DNA of 37,525 nucleotides from JAXGTO01 sp040774885. GTDB taxonomy: Bacteria; Actinomycetota; Coriobacteriia; Coriobacteriales; Eggerthellaceae. Under the pieces are notes generated by a model, which saw only the letters and a list, made by a program, of their open reading frames with translations, was not told the DNA's origin and ran no database searches. Positions 23,316-30,412 of the stretch are shown piece after piece; position 1 is the stretch's first letter; the number at the start of each line of letters is the position of its first letter. The DNA lies in the NCBI GenBank assembly GCA_040774885.1, contig JAXGTO010000025.1:1-37525 (forward strand), in the 5' to 3' direction. The translations under genes and the position numbers were made by a program.

Positions 23316-25679
23316 ATGGATATCGATGCGACGCTGAACAAGCTTACCCTCCAACAGAAGTGCACGCTTTTGGCGGGTTCGGATTTTTGGCATACTGCGG
23401 GAATTCCCCAGGCAGATGTTCCGTCGTTCATGATCACCGATGGTCCCCATGGGTTGCGCAAGCAAGAGGGGCAAACCGACCACGTGGGATTGAATCAAAG
23501 CGTTCCGTCCACGTGTTTTCCTACGGCAAGCGCCCTGGCATGCAGCTTCGACGTCGATCTGCTCCGCATGGTGGGGGCGGCGCTGGGGCATGAATGCCGC
23601 AAAGAAGAAGTCGGCGTCATCTTGGGGCCGGGGGCCAGCAGCAAGCGCAGCCCCCTATGCGGTCGCAACTTCGAGTATTTCAGCGAGGATCCGCTGCTCA
23701 CGGGCTTTTTATCCGCCGCATATATCCGCGGTGTGCAGAGCCAGGGCGTGGGGTGCAGCCTCAAGCACTTTGCGGGGAACAATCAAGAAACCAACCGATT
23801 GGTAATCGATTCCGTCATCGATGAACGTGCGTTGCGCGAGGTGTATCTGCGTGGGTTCGAGCTTGCCGTGCGCCATGGCCGCCCTTGGACCGTGATGTGC
23901 GCCTACAACCGTTTGAACGGAACGTTTTGCTGCGAAAACCGCAGGCTGCTCACCGATATACTGCGCAAAGAGTGGGGATTCGACGGCGTGGTGGTCACCG
24001 ATTGGGGCGCGCTGGATAAGAGCATCGAATCGGTTGAGGCCGGTCTCGACCTGGTTATGCCGGGCGTCGACAGTCCCCACCCGGCACGGGTGCAACGCGC
24101 CGTTGAAGACGGTACCCTTTCGCAAGCTGCGGTCGATGATGCTGTGCGTCGCATGTTGCAGCTGATCGGTCGCGTGCAGCAGGGTGCCGAGAATCCTGCA
24201 GAATACAGCGAACAGCAAAACCTCCAGATAGCTTGCTTGGCTGCTGAAGAAAGCGCAGTGCTCCTGAAAAACGATGGAGTCCTGCCCTTGGGATCCAATG
24301 AAGACGTGGCCGTTATCGGGGCTTTCGCCACCCAGCCGCGCTACCAAGGGGCGGGCAGCAGCAGGATCAATCCCACGAAGTTGGACTGCGCGTGGGACGT
24401 TTTGCATGCCCGCATGCCGCAAGCGGTATTCGAGTCCGGCTACGATGCCGACACGGGCGCGGCGTCCGAGGACCAGTTGCGCAGTGCCATTCAGGCTGCG
24501 CGCGACCATCGCACGGTGCTGCTGTTCGCCGGGCTGCCCGCTTCGTGGGAATCGGAGGGCTTCGATCGCACTACCATGGATATGCCGGCCAGCCAGGTGG
24601 ATCTCATCCGGCAGGTATGTCGCGTCAATCCGCGTACCGTTGTGGTGCTGCAAGGCGGATCGCCCATGGATACGTCGTGGCGCGACGAACCCGCTGCCAT
24701 CTTGCTGATGTATCTGGCCGGGTGCCAGAGCGGACGCGCCACAGCCGATTTGCTTTTGGGCGATGCCGTGCCCAGCGGCAAGCTGGCCGAGACCTGGCCG
24801 CTTTCGGCTGACGATTCGCCTTGCACGGAGTATCCGTGTTTGGATCACGAGAACCTCTACACGGAAAGCCTGTTCACAGGGTATCGCTACTATGACACCG
24901 CCAAAAAAGATGTGGCTTTTCCCTTCGGGTTCGGGTTGTCGTACACCGATTTCGCCTACCGCGACCTTGCGGTGGAAAAGCGCAATGGCGTGTTGCAGGC
25001 ATCGTTCACCGTTGCCAATGTCGGTCGCAAAGCCGGCAAGGAAGTTGTCCAGCTCTACATCACCCCCTGCCATCCCGGCGTTCCCATGGCGCGCCAAACG
25101 CTCCAGGCGTTCGCCAAGATAGAGCTGGCCCCGGGTGCGCAGCATCGCGTAGAGTTCAAGTTGGGCAGCCAAGCGTTTTCCTATTGGGATGTCCAGGCAG
25201 GCGAATGGACGGTGGAGGCGGGCGATTACGAGATTCGCGTGGGCTCGTCAAGCCGCGATATCCGCCTGCGTGCCACGGTTGCCATGCGCGGAACGCCGCG
25301 CGCGACCATCGACGAGAAGCTGCGCTGCTATTACGCTCCTTCCGAATTCACCTTCGACGTGGATTCTTTCATGGCGTTGTACGGCCGTGCGCTGCCCGAC
25401 CCTGTGCCCGTGCTTCCTTTCACGGAAAATTCCACCATTGCCGATGTGTCTGACACCATGGTAGGGAAGGTCATCCGCCATTATTCCAACAAGCAGCTGG
25501 CCCAGACCGGCAGCGACGAAGAATCGCGTCGGATGATGGCGCAGATGATGGATGGATTGCCCCTGCGCAACCTTGCCATGGGAGGCGTCGCGCCCCATGT
25601 GATTGAAGCCGTCGTGCTTCTGGCCAATCGCCACTGGTGGCGCGGAATAAAGGCGCTGTTGGGAAAAAGCAGCACGTAA
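23316..25679 (+). CDS. Glycoside hydrolase family 3 beta-glucosidase
   Basis: This 787-aa enzyme should remove terminal beta-linked sugars from oligosaccharides or plant glucosides by the retaining mechanism. The N-terminal barrel has ITDGPHGLRKQEG, the GPGASSKRSPLCGRNFEYFSEDP loop and the nucleophile D229 in VVVTDWGA. The alpha/beta sandwich has AAEESAVLLKNDGVLPL and GAGSSRINP. A fibronectin-III-like domain follows (KEVVQLYITP to LAPGAQHRVEF). The last 100 or so residues (YYAPSEFTFDVDSFMALYG...) form a helical tail seen in some GH3 proteins. There is no signal peptide, so it acts in the cytosol on imported sugars. AGGAG at 23306-23310 fixes the start. Its stop codon lies inside the first unit of a 30-bp tandem repeat. 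Confidence 0.96.
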   Translation: MDIDATLNKLTLQQKCTLLAGSDFWHTAGIPQADVPSFMITDGPHGLRKQEGQTDHVGLNQSVPSTCFPTASALACSFDVDLLRMVGAALGHECRKEEVGVILGPGASSKRSPLCGRNFEYFSEDPLLTGFLSAAYIRGVQSQGVGCSLKHFAGNNQETNRLVIDSVIDERALREVYLRGFELAVRHGRPWTVMCAYNRLNGTFCCENRRLLTDILRKEWGFDGVVVTDWGALDKSIESVEAGLDLVMPGVDSPHPARVQRAVEDGTLSQAAVDDAVRRMLQLIGRVQQGAENPAEYSEQQNLQIACLAAEESAVLLKNDGVLPLGSNEDVAVIGAFATQPRYQGAGSSRINPTKLDCAWDVLHARMPQAVFESGYDADTGAASEDQLRSAIQAARDHRTVLLFAGLPASWESEGFDRTTMDMPASQVDLIRQVCRVNPRTVVVLQGGSPMDTSWRDEPAAILLMYLAGCQSGRATADLLLGDAVPSGKLAETWPLSADDSPCTEYPCLDHENLYTESLFTGYRYYDTAKKDVAFPFGFGLSYTDFAYRDLAVEKRNGVLQASFTVANVGRKAGKEVVQLYITPCHPGVPMARQTLQAFAKIELAPGAQHRVEFKLGSQAFSYWDVQAGEWTVEAGDYEIRVGSSSRDIRLRATVAMRGTPRATIDEKLRCYYAPSEFTFDVDSFMALYGRALPDPVPVLPFTENSTIADVSDTMVGKVIRHYSNKQLAQTGSDEESRRMMAQMMDGLPLRNLAMGGVAPHVIEAVVLLANRHWWRGIKALLGKSST

Positions 25680-25961
25680 ACCGCTGCGTCCAAGGAAAAG
25701 AAGCGGGCAAACCATCGCGCCCAGGCAAGGCAGCGCGTAAACCGTCGCGTCTGGGGAAAGCGCGACGTCAACCATTGCGCCCGGGAAACCGGAACGTAAA
25801 CCGCTGCAGCCAGAGAAACGGAGCAGGCAAACCATCGTACCCAGTGAAAGCGGCGCGTGAACCGCCGCGCTCGAGAAGGCCAGCACGCAGACCGCCGCGC
25901 TCGGAAAATAGCACGTAAACCGCTGCGTCCAAGGAAAAGAAGCGGGCAAACCATCGCGCCC
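25672..25961. repeat. 30-bp imperfect tandem repeat, about 10 units
   Basis: Units of 30 bp follow the pattern GCACGTAAACCGCTGCG then CCAGGGAAAG-like bases. The first unit contains the GH3 stop codon. The first 51 bp (25672-25722) recur exactly at 25911-25961, 239 bp on, which shows a duplicated block and one lost base. Because 30 is a multiple of three, open frames with 10-residue repeats appear on both strands; I do not believe they are genes. Confidence 0.9.
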
Positions 25962-25969
25962 CGGGTTTT

Positions 25970-26099
25970 TTAACAAAAAGCGGCATAATCCGCGATTTTT
26001 CGGCTGCATTTTTCTCGAAAAAAATTGTGACCTGGGGTTATGCTCTCGCAACTAGCGAAAGCAGTCTAAGAAATCGCGGATTATGCCGCTTTTTGTTAA
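25970..26099. repeat. 130-bp element with 29-bp perfect inverted ends
   Basis: The arms 25970-25998 and 26071-26099 are exact reverse complements (starting TTAACAAAAAGCGGCATAA) around 72 bp. The elements lie right after the 30-bp repeats. Arms of this length with no mismatch suggest recent origin or selection. It could be a MITE, or a strong bidirectional terminator-like hairpin. No coding frame is credible. Confidence 0.85.
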
Positions 26100-26301
26100 T
26101 TTTTGAGGCTTCCCCGATGCATCTGGGCGAATGGGCATGAATAAAGACGATCTGCGGATGCAGCTTGCGACCTTCGGGGCGCCGGGCGCTGCACTGAGGG
26201 AGGTTGGCGCTCCAGATCGCGGCCTCAGATGGACTGCCTGGCATCGCCCATCGGTCAATTTCGCGCGACTCCAGTTTGGGAAGAGATGCGCGACTCCGAA
26301 A
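26100..26301. other. Non-coding stretch, nothing recognised
   Basis: About 200 bp between two repeats. Short open frames exist on both strands, but none has a ribosome site or a recognisable product. It may be degraded sequence. Confidence 0.4.
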
Positions 26302-26455
26302 CGCAAGACGAGCCGCCAAGGGTGGGATGCGGGTCCTGTTGTCGGTCGACTGGGTTAGCTTGTGGAAAACGCAAGACGATCCGCCAATGGAAAGATGGGT
26401 CCTGCTGTCGGTCGACTGGATTAGCTTGTGGAAAACGCAAGACGACCCGCCAAGG
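26302..26455. repeat. 66-68-bp tandem repeat, 2.3 units
   Basis: Units start with CGCAAGACGA at 26302, 26370 and 26436 (68, 66 and a partial 20 bp). Each full unit includes CTGTCGGTCGACTGG and TTAGCTTGTGGAAAA. The second unit reads in frame as a 22-residue repeat, but no gene can be supported. Confidence 0.85.
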
Positions 26456-26483
26456 GGGAGGCGGGTCGTGGGTAGAAAAGGGA

Positions 26484-26522
26484 AGCGGCGGGGAGGGGTG
26501 TTGAGGGGAAGTCCCCGCCGCT
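26484..26522 (-). terminator. Terminator-like hairpin downstream of addA
   Basis: AGCGGCGGGGA (26484-26494) and TCCCCGCCGCT (26512-26522) are perfect 11-bp arms with a 17-nt loop. On the minus strand they are followed by TTCCCTTTTC. It is 240 bp past the addA stop and the only good candidate to end that transcript. Confidence 0.5.
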
Positions 26523-26601
26523 ACAGGGACAAGTTCATAATACTGTCGCCTATTCCGAATTCAACCCTCGCCATGGCATCACAACGAAAATGCGGTCGCA
26601 T

Positions 26602-26619
26602 CTACACCATATGGTGTAG
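26602..26619. promoter_or_regulatory. 18-bp perfect palindrome
   Basis: CTACACCATATGGTGTAG is fully self-complementary and is followed at once by another CTACAC, giving three half-sites. It looks like a dimeric repressor operator. No gene starts nearby on either strand, so its target is unclear. The surrounding 26523-26761 is otherwise A/T-richer non-coding DNA. Confidence 0.45.
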
Positions 26620-26761
26620 CTACACTTTCCAAGACGTACTGACACTTAAAAAATTTTAAGGAAACGGTTGAAAAGCAAGCTGTGATTCACGTGTCGAACG
26701 GCAGGGAAATCAACTGAGGGCACGTAGATTCCGGTAGGTCTGCCGGACGCTTCCGAATGGC

Positions 26762-29700
26762 TCAGACTTCTGCCAGGGCGTGGGCTTCGGCGATGGCTGC
26801 TTCCAGCGCTGCCTTGTCGTTGCTGCTGAATGCATAGTCGACTTGTTGGATGCCTGTGGCATCGTCAAGCTGCTCTACGCGCGCAAAATGCAATTCCACC
26901 TTGTCGAACCCACCGTCGAGTGCGGCCGCCGCATAGCACTGGGCTTGCAGTTGGTGTTTGGCCGAAAGGAGGTCGGCGGTTTCGCTGGAGTCGCCACCCG
27001 TTTTGTAGTCGACAACGAACGCACCTCCCGAACCATCGGAGCACAGGAGGTCGATTTCGCCCTCAAGATAGAATCCGTCGACGTTCAGCGTGAAGGGAAC
27101 CTCAGGCTGATGCAGCGGGAACCCAAGAGCCCGTGCGCACAGTTCGCTTTGCGTCCAGCGCATGAAAGCGGCCTTCAAACGATCTATGTCGCGCACGCCG
27201 TAGGCGCGGGCAAGTCGATTCAGGTCGATGCCAGCCGCTGCGGCGGCGATTGCCTGAGCATCGGCGGCGGCCGGCGCATGCCAAGCCAGCAGTTCGCAAG
27301 CTCGATGAAGGGCGCTGCCGAAATCCGTGGCCGCATCGGCGTCATTTGCGCGCCGGGATGAGCCTTCGTCTTCAAGCTCCATGTGCACCGCATCTTCGAT
27401 GGCTGCTGCGGGCAGATGCGCGGCCAACGACGAGTAGCTGCAGAAATCCGCTCTACTGGAAAAGCTCCGTAAAACGAGCGGCGCGACTTCGGTCAATGGA
27501 GGGATCACGATGGGCTCTTTCCCGATGCTGCCACTACCATCCAAGTCGTCGATTTCATCATCGGCTTGGGCGGCTCCAGCGCTATCATCCGCATCTGGAA
27601 AAGCGGCTATGACGGTTGTTCCGGCCGATGCGGTGGCAGCCGCGCAAGCGCCGCCGTCATCACACGTGCCGCGGCCCCCGGCTCCGTCGGCGTTCGCATT
27701 TGCGGCATCCGCATCATCGTCGGGGGTCGAACGTACATCCAGATAGGTGTAGCGCAGCGTTCGCGTTCCATCGAAAGCCATTGTCATGCTCTCTTGTGGA
27801 AGATCCTCGCTTTCGCCCATCAGCGCCTTGCGCACATCGTCCATCACGCCAGGATAGTTCTGCTTTTTGCTGCTCTTCGAAAACCCGTGGACCAGACTGA
27901 CTATCAGCGCCTCGCTGGCTCGAGTGAGTGCCACGTAGAACAAGCGCCGGCGCTCCATCAGGTCTTCTTCAACGTTGCGCGCATCCACCATCGCGCGCAA
28001 TGCGCCTGGCGTCTGCCGGTCCATAAACGCGCGAAAATCATCATGGCTCATCTGGAAAAAAGGCTGTGGAAGCTTAGGCGTCCACGTGCAGCCGCTCCCG
28101 CCGGGCAAATCAGGGAATTCGTCGCTGCCCGGGCCCAAGGAAAGATGGCATACGTCGATGTCGGTAAGCGTGTGCAGCGCGCTTCCATGGCGCCCTGCGG
28201 CATAGAAATCGCCCACGGCCACCACGGGGAACTGCAAGCCCTTCGAAGAATGGATGGTCATGATGCGCACCGCCCGCCCGCCTTCGACGGAAAGCGCGCC
28301 GGGTTTTTCGCCGCCGTCTTCTTTCATGGCATCCATCATCTGCGACACCTGTCGCAAATCGCTTCCAGCGGTTTGCTCGGCCTCTTGCATCAGACGGACG
28401 AACTTGATCACGTTGCCGGCTTTCGCCTGGCCTTCCACTCCTTGATGCTCCATTCGGGCGAGCCATCCGGATTCCACCAGCAGGACGGAGAACACGCGGC
28501 TGGGCGTTTCGGTCCCCGCTCGATTCCATGCGCGTCGAAGCACGTTGCAAGCATGGATCAGCAGGTTGGAAGGTTGTCCCACCAGGTCGGTTCGCTCCAG
28601 GATGGTCGTCGAGATGTCTTGGCGGCGCGGCAACGGTTCGGTTTCCGCCTTGACGGTGGCCAGCAGCAGAAGGTCATCGCTTGAAACCGGCAGCATTTCG
28701 CTTGCCAGCAAGGGCAGCAAGCTGGCCGAGTCGTTGGCGCAGGCCAGGGTATGCAGCAGGTTGAGGCACAGCGTGATTTCGTCTGATTCGAAGAATCGGC
28801 TGCCACCCGCCACTACGCATGCCAGTCCGCGAGCGCGCAATTCTTCGGCATATACGGAAGCATTGGTCATGCGGCCCAGCAGCACCACCATGTCGCCGGG
28901 GCTTTGCCCGGCATCGCGCAGCTCGGCGAACCGTTCGGCGATATGCGCGGCCGAGGCGCGCACTCCCTGCTTGCCTCCGCGATACGCGTGTTCGGTCAGT
29001 GCCACTTCGATGCGCGGGTCATCGCCGCCCCGATAGATGCTTTTGCGTGGCTGCGGATCCAGGTCGAGGAAGTCTTCCACGAAGTATCCGTCCTGCCCGC
29101 AGATGGTCCTCACGAAGCCCAATATGTCGGGATCGCTGCGGTAATTCGCCTTGAGTTCTTTGCGCAGCGCGCCCACTCCCGGCGAAGCCATATGGGCCTT
29201 ATGCTGCAAATACACGTTCACATCGGCGCCTTGGAATCGGTAGATGCTCTGCTGCGCATCGCCCACGGTGCACAGGTGCGCGCAATCTTGCCCGGCGATG
29301 CTGCTTATCATGTCGATCTGCAGTTGGCTGGTGTCTTGGAATTCATCCACCATTTGCAGGCGGAAGCGGTTTCGGTATTCCGCTGCGATGTCAGGACGGT
29401 CTTGAAGCAGCTTCATAGTGGCGCGTATGAGGTCGCTGGGATCTATCATCCCGTTTGCGTGCTTCGCTTCGTCATAGCGATTTTGCACAGTACGGGCCAA
29501 CAGCAGCAGCGCATCTTCGCGCGGGCGCATCGCGCGCTGGCGATGCTCGATGGCTATCTGCTTGGCGGCGATCTTGATTCCCTGGGATGTCTGCAGCCGG
29601 ACATCGTCTTGTTCGTCGTAATCGTCGCCGCGTTGCTTGGCGGAAAGCTGCTCTTTGGTCGGAAAGCTCAAAGCGCTCACGCAGGCCGCAACCGCATCCC

Positions 29701-30412
29701 AGTCATCGGCAAGCCCTTGTTCGCGCAAATGGCGCACTTCGGCGGCGCCTTGAGCGCACAGATCGGCCGATCCTTTGCGCGTGAGCACCTGTTCGCCCGT
29801 TTGCAGCAAGGCCTCAAGCTGGCGCACCAATTCGGTCGGGTCCTGCTCGGTGTGGGAACAGCGCATCGCGTCGAGCCCGTCGGTAAGCGAAGCCGCATCG
29901 GCCAGCAAGGTGTTGAGCATGGTTCGCAGGCTGAAGGTGCCGTAAACGTCGAACAGTTCGTCGATGCCCGCCGCCGAACGCACGGCTTCGTCGTTGAGTG
30001 CGGCCTCGATGGCGATTTCCATCAACTGCTGTTGCCGAGGGCCCATGACCAGCTTGAAATCGGGATCGATGCCGGCTTCGAGCGCATGGGCGCGCATGAT
30101 GCGGCTGCACATGCCATGGATGGTGGATATCCAGGCACCGTCTACTTTGAGCGCTTGGTCCACCAAACCGGAGCGCCGCAAGGTCTGTCGGACGCGCGTT
30201 TTGATTTCGGCGGCTGCGGCATCGGTGAACGTGATGATGAGCACCTGGTCGATGTCGTCCAAAAACGGTCCGCTCTCAGGGTCGAAGGCATATGCCAGAC
30301 GCTGCGTGAGCATGAACGTCTTGCCCGACCCCGCGCCGGCGCACACCAGCAACGGCCGCTCCAGGCATTTGGCGCAATCGCGCTGATCGTCTGTCAGGTC
30401 GCTCAAGTCCAT
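26762..30412 (-). CDS. addA: AddA-type helicase-nuclease subunit (UvrD/RecB family)
   Basis: This 1216-aa subunit of the double-strand-break resection complex unwinds and degrades DNA ends before RecA loading. Superfamily 1 helicase motifs are clear: Walker A CAGAGSGKT (K31, T32), motif II MVDEFQDTSQLQ, AQQSIYRFQGADV, motif V IMTIHSSKGLQFPVV and motif VI FYVALTRASEAL. A low-complexity Asp/Ala/Gly linker separates these from the C-terminal RecB-type nuclease, whose motif GEIDLL...VVDYKTG holds D1135 and K1137. The ATG at 30412 overlaps the addB stop codon (TGATG), so the two are coupled. A GAGG site precedes it. Actinobacteria often use AdnAB instead; this pair looks more like Firmicutes AddAB, so the name is by family resemblance. 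Confidence 0.93.
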   Translation of the reverse strand: MDLSDLTDDQRDCAKCLERPLLVCAGAGSGKTFMLTQRLAYAFDPESGPFLDDIDQVLIITFTDAAAAEIKTRVRQTLRRSGLVDQALKVDGAWISTIHGMCSRIMRAHALEAGIDPDFKLVMGPRQQQLMEIAIEAALNDEAVRSAAGIDELFDVYGTFSLRTMLNTLLADAASLTDGLDAMRCSHTEQDPTELVRQLEALLQTGEQVLTRKGSADLCAQGAAEVRHLREQGLADDWDAVAACVSALSFPTKEQLSAKQRGDDYDEQDDVRLQTSQGIKIAAKQIAIEHRQRAMRPREDALLLLARTVQNRYDEAKHANGMIDPSDLIRATMKLLQDRPDIAAEYRNRFRLQMVDEFQDTSQLQIDMISSIAGQDCAHLCTVGDAQQSIYRFQGADVNVYLQHKAHMASPGVGALRKELKANYRSDPDILGFVRTICGQDGYFVEDFLDLDPQPRKSIYRGGDDPRIEVALTEHAYRGGKQGVRASAAHIAERFAELRDAGQSPGDMVVLLGRMTNASVYAEELRARGLACVVAGGSRFFESDEITLCLNLLHTLACANDSASLLPLLASEMLPVSSDDLLLLATVKAETEPLPRRQDISTTILERTDLVGQPSNLLIHACNVLRRAWNRAGTETPSRVFSVLLVESGWLARMEHQGVEGQAKAGNVIKFVRLMQEAEQTAGSDLRQVSQMMDAMKEDGGEKPGALSVEGGRAVRIMTIHSSKGLQFPVVAVGDFYAAGRHGSALHTLTDIDVCHLSLGPGSDEFPDLPGGSGCTWTPKLPQPFFQMSHDDFRAFMDRQTPGALRAMVDARNVEEDLMERRRLFYVALTRASEALIVSLVHGFSKSSKKQNYPGVMDDVRKALMGESEDLPQESMTMAFDGTRTLRYTYLDVRSTPDDDADAANANADGAGGRGTCDDGGACAAATASAGTTVIAAFPDADDSAGAAQADDEIDDLDGSGSIGKEPIVIPPLTEVAPLVLRSFSSRADFCSYSSLAAHLPAAAIEDAVHMELEDEGSSRRANDADAATDFGSALHRACELLAWHAPAAADAQAIAAAAAGIDLNRLARAYGVRDIDRLKAAFMRWTQSELCARALGFPLHQPEVPFTLNVDGFYLEGEIDLLCSDGSGGAFVVDYKTGGDSSETADLLSAKHQLQAQCYAAAALDGGFDKVELHFARVEQLDDATGIQQVDYAFSSNDKAALEAAIAEAHALAEV

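Noticed and set aside
25481..26051. 10-residue-repeat hydrophobic proteins on the minus strand (and basic ones on the plus strand) across the 30-bp array
   Set aside because: Open on both strands only because the unit is 30 bp; no ribosome sites, and the plus frame begins inside the GH3 gene.
26204..26659. 151-aa plus-strand frame containing a 22-residue repeat
   Set aside because: Runs through a tandem repeat and a terminator-like hairpin, has no ribosome site and no domain.
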